The position numbers were made by a program, and so were the translations under genes. Positions 17,700 to 24,893 of a stretch of DNA of 48,070 nucleotides are shown here, one piece after another (the stretch's first letter is position 1; the number at the start of each line of letters is the position of its first letter). Under the pieces are notes generated by a model. It saw only the letters and a program-made list of their open reading frames with translations, was not told the DNA's origin and did not search any database. Source of the DNA: Aedoeadaptatus acetigenes. Its GTDB lineage: Bacteria; Bacillota; Clostridia; Tissierellales; Peptoniphilaceae. The stretch is from positions 1 through 48,070 of the forward strand of contig NZ_JAOQJD010000016.1 in the NCBI RefSeq assembly GCF_025566985.1. Reading direction: 5' to 3'.

Positions 17700-18171
17700 A
17701 ATTTAATCCATAGCCCACGATAAAGACATCGTCGATGGTAAATCCCGTAAAATCGGCGGAAAAATCCACTTGTCTGCGGGAGGGTTTGTCGAGCATCACC
17801 GCCGTTTTCACCGACAACGGCTCCATTTTTTCAATGGCTTCCGCCACCGTTTTAAGGGTGTGACCCGTGTCGATAATGTCGTCGACGATCAGCACGTGGC
17901 GGCCCTTCACCTCACTGCGCAAGTCGCCGAACACCTTCACATCCCCGGAAGAGGATTCGTTGTTTTCGTAGCTGGAGGTGGTCATAAAGTCGATTTCCAT
18001 TTTGCTCTTCATTTCCCGAACAAGGTCCGAGCAGAAGACGAAACAGCCGCGCAAAAGGCCGATAATCAGAATCTCTTCGCCGGCGTAGGCCGCGTCGATC
18101 TCCTTTGCCAATTCCCCGACGCGCTCGGCGATGGCTTCCCTCGAGTACAACACCAATTCTTTCTTTTCCAT
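17650..18171 (-). CDS. hpt: Hypoxanthine phosphoribosyltransferase
   Basis: This 173-residue purine-salvage enzyme converts hypoxanthine (and usually guanine) plus PRPP to IMP (GMP). The PRPP-binding loop VLIVDDIIDTGHTL (93-106) and the flexible-loop region MTTSSYENNESSSGDV are clear. GGAGGAGCCT precedes the ATG at 18171; the longer frame to 18195 would include the ribosome site. It heads the leftward hpt-CPBP-sirtuin-methyltransferase-hslO group. Its 3' end overlaps the CPBP start. Confidence 0.96.
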   Translation of the reverse strand: MEKKELVLYSREAIAERVGELAKEIDAAYAGEEILIIGLLRGCFVFCSDLVREMKSKMEIDFMTTSSYENNESSSGDVKVFGDLRSEVKGRHVLIVDDIIDTGHTLKTVAEAIEKMEPLSVKTAVMLDKPSRRQVDFSADFTGFTIDDVFIVGYGLNYGPYYRNKLYIYTYED

Positions 18172-18197
18172 AGGCTCCTCCTTTTTACTTTCCATTC

Positions 18198-18206
18198 ATT
18201 ATATCA
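18198..18206 (-). promoter_or_regulatory. Extended -10 promoter for hpt
   Basis: The minus strand reads TGA then TATAAT, 26 nt before the hpt ATG. No good -35 is seen. Confidence 0.6.
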
Positions 18207-18233
18207 GAATCCGGCCCATCTTTTCCCCTCGGG

Positions 18234-18242
18234 TGCTATAAT
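18234..18242 (+). promoter_or_regulatory. Extended -10 promoter for the DUF4364 gene
   Basis: TGC directly precedes TATAAT, 16 nt before the ATG of the DUF4364 gene. The leader would be only ~10 nt, barely including AGGTGAT. Confidence 0.6.
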
Positions 18243-18258
18243 TCTTATAGGTGATACT

Positions 18259-18711
18259 ATGAAAAAGGAAACATTACACACATTGGCGGCGGACAAACTC
18301 TATCTCCTCTCCTCCATCGACGCCTGGAAGGGCCCGGTGAGGCGGAAAGATTTTTACGACGCCGTTTTAAACGAAGGGCGCATGAACTACTTCTTTCTGT
18401 GCCAATACATGAGCGAATTGTGCGATGCCGATTTTATCGAGGACGCGGACGAGATTCTTACCTTAACCGAAGAAGGCAAAGACGTCCTCGCCATGTTCGG
18501 CGATGCCGCCACTCCCGTGGTCCAAGAAGACGGGTTGCCCAAGGCGAGCTACGCCGTTTACGACGAGGGCAATTTCAGAGTCTATCAAAAGCGATTGGAC
18601 GACGTGCTCGTCTTTTCTCTGGCTTTATCGAAGGATGCCTTCAAAATAAGCTTTGAAAATGAAGATGACGGCGAGCAGGTGGAGGAATTAATTCGACGTT
18701 TCAATAGTTAA
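18259..18711 (+). CDS. DUF4364 family protein (winged-helix-like regulator)
   Basis: The 150-residue protein resembles DUF4364 members, which combine an N-terminal winged helix (about 1-75; KLYLLSSIDAWKGPVRRKDFYDAVL ... ITLTEEGK-like wing) with a C-terminal domain of unknown role. A DNA-binding function is inferred. The start at 18259 has AGGTGAT 4 nt upstream; the much longer open frame beginning at 17770 runs antisense through hpt and is not supported. It is transcribed alone, divergent from hpt. Confidence 0.8.
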   Translation: MKKETLHTLAADKLYLLSSIDAWKGPVRRKDFYDAVLNEGRMNYFFLCQYMSELCDADFIEDADEILTLTEEGKDVLAMFGDAATPVVQEDGLPKASYAVYDEGNFRVYQKRLDDVLVFSLALSKDAFKISFENEDDGEQVEELIRRFNS

Positions 18712-18848
18712 TACTTTTGAATTCAATTAAAAAGACGAAGGGACTTTTGAGTGATCCCATAAAGTTGGATTTCATGATCCATCGTTTGGGCACTCTAATG
18801 CTCCTCTCGCCTTTTTTTAATTATTTTCAATTGAAAAATTCCTGCCTT

Positions 18849-19265
18849 TTAAATTTGCTGCCAGTTTGCCTTCTCCAGTCCATTAAATTGATCTTCATTC
18901 TCTGAAAAAAGACGTCCACGGAAAGGTATTTCGTAAGCAATGGACTTTCCGATATGAAGAAAATGAATCGTGGCTTTTTTCGTCTCGCGATGGACCTCGA
19001 ATTTTTCTATTTCGCTCTCCGGGTAAAGGTAAAATTCCTTTTTGTCTGAGTTCGAAATTTCCTTTTCATAAATGCCCTTTTTATCGAAGACGAGGACAAA
19101 GGTTCTATTTGCTTCGTACGCATAAAGTCCATCGAGTAAAAAAAGCTTTAGTGTCGATTTCACCGGTCCATTATGTTTCATTGCAAAAAGATACTTCGCC
19201 TGAGCGCCGAATTTTTCTTCGACTTCTTTTTTTATTGCCTCATTGTCATTAAATAATAAGCCCAT
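18849..19265 (-). CDS. Uncharacterised 138-residue protein, PH-like fold suspected
   Basis: I do not recognise this family. It has no signal peptide or membrane segment. The sequence alternates short hydrophobic strands (LKLFLLDGLYAYEA, RTFVLVFDKKGIY, FYLYPESEIEKFEV, KATIHFLHIGKSIAYEIP) and ends in a helix, an order reminiscent of bacterial PH-like domains; this is a guess. A good TAGGAGG site precedes ATG, 8 nt after the XRE stop, so it forms a two-gene operon with the regulator. Base composition is more AT-rich than the neighbours, a possible sign of recent arrival. Confidence 0.7.
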   Translation of the reverse strand: MGLLFNDNEAIKKEVEEKFGAQAKYLFAMKHNGPVKSTLKLFLLDGLYAYEANRTFVLVFDKKGIYEKEISNSDKKEFYLYPESEIEKFEVHRETKKATIHFLHIGKSIAYEIPFRGRLFSENEDQFNGLEKANWQQI

Positions 19266-19273
19266 CGTGCCTC

Positions 19274-19477
19274 CTATTTAAAAATAAATACATCAGTGAA
19301 CTCTTTCTCCAATACTTTCGCGATTTTATAGGCGGTCTCCAAGGTGGGGCTGATGGTGTTGTTCTCATAAGCCATAATGGAGCGACGCTTTAAACCCACG
19401 GCCTGGGCCAACTTTTGCTGCGAAAGATGCTTTTCTTTCCTAAATTCGCGTATTCTGTTTTCAATTTTTACGTCCAT
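19274..19477 (-). CDS. XRE/Cro-type helix-turn-helix regulator
   Basis: The 67-residue protein is almost only an HTH domain (NRIREFRKEKHLSQQKLAQA, then RRSIMAYENNTISPTLETAYKIAKVLE), the size of minimal Cro-like repressors. GATGAGG precedes ATG. Its promoter contains two mirror-image palindromes overlapping and just downstream of the -10, fitting autorepression. It is co-transcribed with the 138-residue protein. Confidence 0.93.
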   Translation of the reverse strand: MDVKIENRIREFRKEKHLSQQKLAQAVGLKRRSIMAYENNTISPTLETAYKIAKVLEKEFTDVFIFK

Positions 19478-19505
19478 ACCTCATCCTCTTTGATTTGGCA
19501 CCACC

Positions 19506-19544
19506 GTACTATTTATAGTACATAGTTTGTACTATAAATAGTAC
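19506..19544. promoter_or_regulatory. Double operator for the XRE regulator
   Basis: GTACTATTTATAGTAC (19506-19521) and GTACTATAAATAGTAC (19529-19544) are exact reverse complements of each other, and each is a near-perfect palindrome. Their centres are 23 bp apart, about two helical turns. The upstream copy overlaps the -10 of the XRE promoter. Binding of two repressor dimers is inferred. Confidence 0.8.
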
Positions 19545-19566
19545 CACGAACTTCCTTTCCTGTAAA
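19538..19566 (-). promoter_or_regulatory. Promoter for the XRE operon
   Basis: The minus strand reads TTTACA (19561-19566), 17 nt, TACTAT (19538-19543). The -10 lies inside the operator. Confidence 0.78.
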
Positions 19567-19612
19567 TACTATCCCCACTTTAAGCAAACTTCGTCGAATG
19601 GATGGACGTAGA

Positions 19613-19647
19613 AAAAACGGATGTCGAATTTTTCAGCCTCCGTTTTT
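19613..19647 (-). terminator. Possible terminator after the ICMT-like gene
   Basis: AAAAACGGA and TCCGTTTTT form a perfect 9-bp stem with a 17-nt loop, T-rich on both sides. It lies about 140 nt past the methyltransferase stop, so assignment is weak. Confidence 0.4.
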
Positions 19648-19784
19648 CTTACTCTGCTCATCCATATTAATCTATCTTTACCAGGCCTTACCACGGCATT
19701 TGCTTACGCAAATAAACGATTCATTAAATATTTTTTCTCTCCATTTGTTAAGTCTCCGGTTCGACCGGGGGTTATTTTTTATTC

Positions 19785-20282
19785 TCATGACTTCCTTTTC
19801 GGAAACCACGGAATCACGCGATTCACTTTTCTGCAATAGGTAAGGTATTCCTCCCCGAATTGACGAAAGAGCCACTTCTCTTCCGTCTGCTTCATTAACA
19901 GGGTGAGCATCGCCCAAAAGAGAATAGGCAGTAGGAGTAAGAGGTAATTGGCAGCGAAAAGAAGAGCCCCGGTAAAGAGAAAGAGGAAGGCACTGTATAC
20001 AGGGTTTCGAACGCAGCCGTAGACGCCGGTGGTCAAAAGCTTCCGCTCCCGAACTTTTTCGTTGATTCGTTGAAAGACCACCGCATGAACCCAGAGATAC
20101 ATGCCGCCCAATAAAAATAAAATGCCGAAGGCGACAAAAAAGAGTCGTCCCCGTTCCGCACAGCCCACCTTCAAATAGCCTCTGTCCCGAAACATGATTC
20201 CGAGCGTGGTTAAAAACAAACAGCTAAGTACATAAATCGGCCCTACGCCGAAAGCGGGCATTTTAAAATCGTCATAACTCAT
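19785..20282 (-). CDS. Isoprenylcysteine carboxyl methyltransferase-like membrane protein
   Basis: The 165-residue protein has four or five hydrophobic segments and the C-terminal ICMT/PEMT signature: TTGVYGCVRNPVYSAF followed after two helices by EEKWLFRQFGEEYLTYCRKVNRVIPWF. This fold binds SAM at the membrane and methylates lipids or lipid-linked groups; the bacterial substrate is unknown. AGGAGGGATGC precedes ATG. It stands alone, between the XRE operon and the asp23 operon. Confidence 0.88.
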   Translation of the reverse strand: MSYDDFKMPAFGVGPIYVLSCLFLTTLGIMFRDRGYLKVGCAERGRLFFVAFGILFLLGGMYLWVHAVVFQRINEKVRERKLLTTGVYGCVRNPVYSAFLFLFTGALLFAANYLLLLLPILFWAMLTLLMKQTEEKWLFRQFGEEYLTYCRKVNRVIPWFPKRKS

Positions 20283-20360
20283 GCATCCCTCCTGCGTTAT
20301 TTGTTTTTATTTGATATTATCTCTCAGGATTATTATATAGTAAAACCGTTTTTCGGTCAC

Positions 20361-20398
20361 AAAAAAACAGATGCCGAGAGTCTCAGCATCTGTTTTTT
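20361..20398. terminator. Bidirectional terminator after asp23
   Basis: ACAGATGC and GCATCTGT form an 8-bp stem, with A7 on the left and T6 on the right. It lies ~35 nt past the Asp23-family gene stop and works best for that minus-strand transcript. Confidence 0.85.
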
Positions 20399-20429
20399 CG
20401 CGAACTGATTTTATATCAAGTCCTTGGAT

Positions 20430-20930
20430 TTACCATTGACGGTTGTAGTCTTGTTTGTTGGATCCGACTTGATTGGAAATGCTCTTTTGTTTCTTTTCTT
20501 CGAAGTCTTTGCGGGTGAGTACGTCGACGACTTCCATATTGAGTTCCACGACGTCCAAGCCAGTCATAAGCTTCAGTTGTTTTTCCGTGTATTGTTTTAA
20601 TTCTTCGAAAATTCGCGGTGCCGATTGGCCGAATTCCAGAAGAATTTTTACGTCCAGCACAACTTCCTTGCCGTTGATCGTGGCATCGACGCCCTTGGTG
20701 TCGTTGGATGCGCCGAAGCTTTCCGTAATGCCGGAGATAAAGCCGCCTTTTAAGTCCAAGACGCCTTTGATTTCGCGGGCGGCCAGGGAGACGATTTTTT
20801 CTACGACGGAATCATTAAAGATCAAGGAATCTCTGTGCTCGACTTCTTTTGCTTCTTCGCCGGGAACTTCCGGCAAATCCTTTAAGGCTTCTTTTACTTC
20901 TTCAGCATTTTTTTTGATTTCGTTTGTCAT
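20430..20930 (-). CDS. Asp23/Gls24 family envelope stress protein
   Basis: The 166-residue protein has the Asp23/Gls24 (DUF322) domain in its centre (about 45-140: SLIFNDSVVEKIVSLAAREIKG ... VLDVKILLEFGQSAPRIFEELKQYTEKQLKLMTGL). In Staphylococcus, Asp23 is a very abundant cytoplasmic protein tethered to the membrane by AmaP. The N terminus is acidic and the C terminus Gln/Asn-rich. ATG at 20930 is chosen because AAAGGA precedes it; a start at 20954 lacks a site. It is the third gene of the amaP-DUF2273-asp23 operon. Confidence 0.93.
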   Translation of the reverse strand: MTNEIKKNAEEVKEALKDLPEVPGEEAKEVEHRDSLIFNDSVVEKIVSLAAREIKGVLDLKGGFISGITESFGASNDTKGVDATINGKEVVLDVKILLEFGQSAPRIFEELKQYTEKQLKLMTGLDVVELNMEVVDVLTRKDFEEKKQKSISNQVGSNKQDYNRQW

Positions 20931-20946
20931 GATCCGGTCCTTTCTC

Positions 20947-21282
20947 TTAACCAATGGAATCTAAAAACTTGAGTACGACGGGATTGCGGTCGAAGAAACC
21001 GCCTACCACAAAGCCCGCGCCGATTAAAATGGCGAGGAGCAGGGTTTTGAAAAATCCGATGGTGATGAATAAAATCCCGATAACGAGGCCCATCACCATG
21101 CCGCCGACGGTTTTTTTGTAGCGTCTCAAGAGGGGAGAGGAAAACAAATTTCCCAATCGCCTTCTTCCCGCAGGCGCGCTTGCGCTTTCCGCAATTCGGG
21201 GCGCTGCGGCATTTTGCGGAACGATGTCGTAATCACCTAAATAATGCAACTGCTGCTGTTCATCTTGTGTAAATAATCGCAT
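20947..21282 (-). CDS. DUF2273 small membrane protein of the Asp23 operon
   Basis: The 111-residue protein has a charged/low-complexity N terminus (1-50) and a C-terminal DUF2273-like pair of hydrophobic helices (GGMVMGLVIGILFITIGF and KTLLLAILIGAGFVVGGFF). DUF2273 proteins sit between AmaP and Asp23 in many Firmicutes; their role is unknown. GGTGAGGCG precedes ATG, a few bases after the amaP stop. The N-terminal extension of ~50 residues is longer than in the usual ~60-residue family members. Confidence 0.85.
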   Translation of the reverse strand: MRLFTQDEQQQLHYLGDYDIVPQNAAAPRIAESASAPAGRRRLGNLFSSPLLRRYKKTVGGMVMGLVIGILFITIGFFKTLLLAILIGAGFVVGGFFDRNPVVLKFLDSIG

Positions 21283-21286
21283 CGCC

Positions 21287-21853
21287 TCACCCCGCAACCT
21301 GTTCTGTCTTCACTTCACCGGGCTCGGTGAGGGTGATTTCCACATCGCCTACGGGATAGCCCACGTAGTTTTCCAAATTTTCCCGCACGCGTTCCTGAAT
21401 GGATTCAGCCAACGCGTCCAGATTGGTAACTTCCGCAACGCCGCAGGTGATCTTCGATCGAATCGTAGGCTCTTTGCCTCCGTGGATATCCACGGACACT
21501 TCGGGCCGGGTCACTTCGGTAAAATTTTTCACCGTACATGCCACGACCGAGCGCACCGACGATTCTGTTAAATACACTTCGCCGTCTCCATGCTTGATGC
21601 GAATGCTTCTTTCCCGCGTCTTTACGGTTAATGAGCGCAGGAAAAGGAACAATCCGTAGACAGCTGTAAGAGCCGCAAATACGGAAAAGGCATAAAAACC
21701 CCATTCCTCATTTAAAATCCCGATCAACGCTTCCTGCCACCGGCCGAGACCGACGGCATTGCCGTAAAATGAAAAGAAACAAACGCAGGCAAAGACGAGA
21801 AGTACCAGGGCCACGAGAATATCCATGGCCTTCTTACTCTTTCTCACAAACAT
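21287..21853 (-). CDS. amaP: Alkaline shock response membrane anchor AmaP
   Basis: The 188-residue protein has two N-terminal transmembrane helices (DILVALVLLVFACVCFFSFYG and YAFSVFAALTAVYGLFLFL) followed by a soluble Asp23-like domain, the AmaP layout; it anchors Asp23 to the membrane. GGGAGG ends only one base before the ATG at 21853, too close, so the in-frame GTG two codons later (21847), at 7 nt spacing, may be the true start. A 7-bp hairpin stands directly upstream of the ribosome site. It is the first gene of the operon. Confidence 0.88.
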   Translation of the reverse strand: MFVRKSKKAMDILVALVLLVFACVCFFSFYGNAVGLGRWQEALIGILNEEWGFYAFSVFAALTAVYGLFLFLRSLTVKTRERSIRIKHGDGEVYLTESSVRSVVACTVKNFTEVTRPEVSVDIHGGKEPTIRSKITCGVAEVTNLDALAESIQERVRENLENYVGYPVGDVEITLTEPGEVKTEQVAG

Positions 21854-21863
21854 GCCTCCCTTA

Positions 21864-21881
21864 ACACGAGTCCTCTCGTGT
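21864..21881 (-). promoter_or_regulatory. Hairpin just upstream of the amaP ribosome site
   Basis: ACACGAG, 4-nt loop, CTCGTGT form a perfect 7-bp stem 3 nt from GGGAGG. It has no T run, so it is unlikely to be a terminator; a role in mRNA stability or translation is inferred. Confidence 0.5.
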
Positions 21882-21966
21882 GATCTTTCCTTCTTCTTAC
21901 ACTTTACCCTTCGCGATGGGAGATTACGCATTAAGCACCTATAAATTCCATGGTTTTATAAAAAAC

Positions 21967-24627
21967 CTAATCCGCCAATTGCTTTTGAACGAAAGCGGCT
22001 CGTTCTTTTAAGTTTTTGAGATTTTCCTTGTGTGTTTCCAATTTATCCCGTTCTTTTTGTACGACTTCGGGCTTCGCTTTACTGACAAAATTTTCATTTG
22101 CCAGCTTCTTTTCCGCCCGCTCGATTTCGGCTTCGGTTTTTTCCATGTCTTTTTTCAGCCGTTGGGCTTCCTTGTCGTAGTCGACCAAGTCTTTCATGGG
22201 GAGGAAAAGTTCCGCCTTTTCTACGACCACGGAGATGACATCGTCGGAAACGGCGTCGCGATCGGGGATGCGCTCAATGGCGGTGCAGTTGGCCAAGTTA
22301 GCGAAATGCTCTTTTAATTCGTCGTAGACTTCCGCCCGGGCGTCGTCGGTTAAGAGATAGAGCTTGCTCTTTCTGAAAGGTTCGATGTCCATTTCCGCCT
22401 TGGCATTGCGAATGCCTCGAATGGCTTCTCTGAGAATGGAGATTTTTTCCACGTCTTCGTCGTATTTGTAGACGCCGCTTTGGGGCCAGGAGCTTACGAT
22501 AAGATCTTCTTTCGTGGAGGGCAGGAAAGCGTAGATTTCTTCCGTAATAAAGGGCATAAAGGGATGAAGCATTTTCAGGATCTTTTCAAGTACATCCAGG
22601 AGCACGCCGTAGACCACTTCTCTGTCTTCGATGTCGTCGCCGTAGAGGCGCGGTTTTACCATTTCGATGTACCAGTCGCAGTATTCGTCCCAAATAAAGT
22701 CGTGTACCGCTTCGGCGGCCATGCCGATGTCGTATTTTTCGATTTTTTCCTGTACTTCCACAATGGTTTCATCGACGCGGGTTAAAATCCAGCGATCTTC
22801 CGAATGGAGTTTTTCCGTTATGACCTTGGCGTCGTAGAAATCTTCCGGCAGATTCATGAGCACGAAGCGAGACGCATTCCATAATTTGTTGCAGAAATTG
22901 CGGTTGCTTTCCACCCGCTTGTAGCTGAAGCGCATGTCGTTGCCCGGAGTGGAGCCGGTGATCAATGTAAAGCGCAGAGCATCGGCGCCGTATTGATCGA
23001 TGACGTCCAGGGGATCGATGCCATTGCCCAAGCTCTTGGACATTTTGCGGCCCTGTTCGTCGCGAATCAGCCCGGTGAGGTAGACGTCGGTGAAGGGAAG
23101 CTCGCCGGTAATTTCAATGGCAGAAAAGACCATGCGAATGACCCAGAAGAAGATGATGTCGTAGCCTGTGATCAAGACGTCGGTGGGGTAGTAGAAATCC
23201 AAATCCGGCGTGGAATCCGGCCAGCCCATGGTAGAGAAGGGCCACAGGGCGGAACTGAACCAGGTGTCCAAAGAGTCTTCGTCTTGGCGAATGTTTTGGC
23301 TGCCGCAGGCAGTGCAGGTGTGAACGGCTTCTTTCGACACCATCACTTCGCCGCAGTCGTCGCAGTAGTAGACGGGCAGGCGGTGGCCCCACCACAATTG
23401 ACGGGAGATGCACCAGTCGCGAATGTTTTCGAGCCAGTGAGTGTAGATCTTGCCGAAGCGTTCCGGCACGAAGTGGAGATCGCCTTTTTCGTAAGCTTCC
23501 AAGGCGGGCTTGGCCAGCTCTTCCATGGACACAAACCATTGTTTGGAGAGCATGGGTTCGATAACGGTTTTGCAGCGCTCGCAATGACCCACGGCGTTGT
23601 GGTGATCGTCGATCTTAACCAAATAGCCGCCTTCATCGAAATCCTTGACAATGGCTTTTCGCGCTTCTTCTCGGCTCAAGCCACAGTATTTGCCGGCGTT
23701 TTCGTTAAGTCGGGCTTCTTCGTCCATAATCAACAGTTGGCCCAAATCGTGGCGCGCGCCCACTTCGAAGTCGTTAGGGTCGTGGGAGGGGGTGATTTTT
23801 ACGGCGCCGGTCCCGAATTCCGATTCCACGTAACTGTCGGCGATAATGGGGATCTTCCGCTCAATGACGGGGATCACGGCGTATTTGCCCACGTAATCTT
23901 TATAGCGTTCGTCTTCCGGATTGACGGCGACGGCCAAGTCCCCGGGAATGGTCTCCGGCCGGGTCGTGGAAATCATAATGGCGTCGTCTTCGCCGTCGAT
24001 GGGGTAGCGGAAGGTCCACATCTTGCCTTCCTGCTCTTCGTGTTCCACTTCCGCATCGGAAAGGGCGGTTTTGTCGTGGGGGCACCAGTTAATGATTCGG
24101 TCGCCCTGATAGACCAGGCCTTTTTTGTAGAGGCGAATAAACATTTCTTCCACGGCGGCGGATAGGCCTTCGTCTAAAGTGAAGCGCTCTCTGGACCAGT
24201 CGCAGGATACGCCCAGCTTCTTTAATTGGTTTTTAATGTTGCCGCCGTATTCTTCCGTCCAGGCCCAAGCGGCTTCCAGGAATTTTTCCCGGCCCAAGCT
24301 GTCTTTGGACTTGCCCTCTTTGCGCAACTTTTCCACGACTTTTACTTCCGTGGAAATGGAGGCGTGGTCCGTTCCGGGAATCCACAGGGCGCTGTAACCG
24401 CGCATGCGCTTAAAGCGAATTAAAATATCCTGCAGGGTGTTGTTCATAGCGTGACCCATGTGCAAATTCCCCGTAACATTCGGCGGCGGCATGACGATGG
24501 TAAAGGGCTTTTTCCCTTCCGCCTTGTCCTTTTCGCGATCCGGCGTGAACTCGCCCTTTTCCATCCAATCGGCGTAGATGCGCGATTCGAAATCCTTGGG
24601 ATTATAGGTTTTCTGCATACTGTTCAT
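21967..24627 (-). CDS. valS: Valine--tRNA ligase
   Basis: The 886-residue class I synthetase shows PPPNVTGNLHMGHA (HMGH at 56-59), the CP1 editing domain (MISTTRPETIPGDLAVAV), zinc-type cysteines (CDDCGEVM ... CTACGS), GRKMSKSLGN for KMSKS, and a C-terminal coiled-coil arm (about 815-886) that contacts tRNA. Length is standard. GGAGGAATT precedes ATG. Expression is controlled by a T-box leader sensing uncharged tRNA-Val. Confidence 0.98.
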   Translation of the reverse strand: MNSMQKTYNPKDFESRIYADWMEKGEFTPDREKDKAEGKKPFTIVMPPPNVTGNLHMGHAMNNTLQDILIRFKRMRGYSALWIPGTDHASISTEVKVVEKLRKEGKSKDSLGREKFLEAAWAWTEEYGGNIKNQLKKLGVSCDWSRERFTLDEGLSAAVEEMFIRLYKKGLVYQGDRIINWCPHDKTALSDAEVEHEEQEGKMWTFRYPIDGEDDAIMISTTRPETIPGDLAVAVNPEDERYKDYVGKYAVIPVIERKIPIIADSYVESEFGTGAVKITPSHDPNDFEVGARHDLGQLLIMDEEARLNENAGKYCGLSREEARKAIVKDFDEGGYLVKIDDHHNAVGHCERCKTVIEPMLSKQWFVSMEELAKPALEAYEKGDLHFVPERFGKIYTHWLENIRDWCISRQLWWGHRLPVYYCDDCGEVMVSKEAVHTCTACGSQNIRQDEDSLDTWFSSALWPFSTMGWPDSTPDLDFYYPTDVLITGYDIIFFWVIRMVFSAIEITGELPFTDVYLTGLIRDEQGRKMSKSLGNGIDPLDVIDQYGADALRFTLITGSTPGNDMRFSYKRVESNRNFCNKLWNASRFVLMNLPEDFYDAKVITEKLHSEDRWILTRVDETIVEVQEKIEKYDIGMAAEAVHDFIWDEYCDWYIEMVKPRLYGDDIEDREVVYGVLLDVLEKILKMLHPFMPFITEEIYAFLPSTKEDLIVSSWPQSGVYKYDEDVEKISILREAIRGIRNAKAEMDIEPFRKSKLYLLTDDARAEVYDELKEHFANLANCTAIERIPDRDAVSDDVISVVVEKAELFLPMKDLVDYDKEAQRLKKDMEKTEAEIERAEKKLANENFVSKAKPEVVQKERDKLETHKENLKNLKERAAFVQKQLAD

Positions 24628-24640
24628 AATTCCTCCTACT

Positions 24641-24670
24641 AAAAAATCTCGCCCTGAAAAGGACGAGATT
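24641..24670 (-). terminator. Regulated terminator of the valS T-box
   Basis: AATCTCG(TCC) and (GGG)CGAGATT pair on the minus strand, then TTTT. It competes with the antiterminator that contains the T-box. Confidence 0.93.
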
Positions 24671-24857
24671 CCGCGGTACCACCTTTATTCCGTATTGCTA
24701 CGGCACTTCTTCCCCATAACGACGGGACGCCGTTTCGCTCTCGCGAAAAAAGGATGAAGGCGACCTTCGATTGCTTCGCCGATCGCTTCCACCACGCGCG
24801 ACCTCTCTATGGACGAGGGACAATCTACTCCTCCTTCACATGTGTAAAGATAGGTTC
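24641..24857 (-). promoter_or_regulatory. T-box leader of valS
   Basis: On the minus strand the leader begins ~7 nt after the promoter, has the AG-rich stem I elements (GGAGTAGA, then AGAGAGG ... GGTGGAAGCG), a specifier region GAAGGTCGCC whose GTC (24762-24764) codes Val, and the T-box AAGGTGGTACCGCGG (24671-24685). The following terminator hairpin overlaps the antiterminator. Uncharged tRNA-Val should favour readthrough into valS. Confidence 0.95.
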
Positions 24858-24886
24858 ATTATAGAAAATTTTCTGTAAAAAATCAA
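24858..24886 (-). promoter_or_regulatory. valS promoter
   Basis: The minus strand reads TTGATT (24881-24886), 17 nt, TATAAT (24858-24863). The -35 starts 8 bp past the trpS stop. Confidence 0.88.
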
Positions 24887-24893
24887 GACTTGT

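Noticed and set aside
17770..18258. N-terminal extension of the DUF4364 gene
   Set aside because: It runs antisense through hpt. The ATG at 18259 has a ribosome site and promoter and gives a protein of family length.
18717..18905. 62-codon hydrophobic frame after the DUF4364 gene
   Set aside because: No ribosome site; it overlaps the end of the 138-residue gene on the other strand, and the hydrophobicity follows from AT-rich DNA.
18849..19477. Toxin-antitoxin reading of the XRE/138-residue pair
   Set aside because: The order and autoregulation fit, but the second protein does not resemble any toxin fold I know, so I kept it as uncharacterised.
19598..19843. 81-codon plus-strand frame in the gap before the ICMT-like gene
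   Set aside because: No ribosome site or recognisable feature; it runs antisense into a real gene.
22993..24165. 390-codon open frame on the plus strand
   Set aside because: It is antisense to valS, whose protein is unmistakable. It has no ribosome site and reflects codon bias of the real gene.
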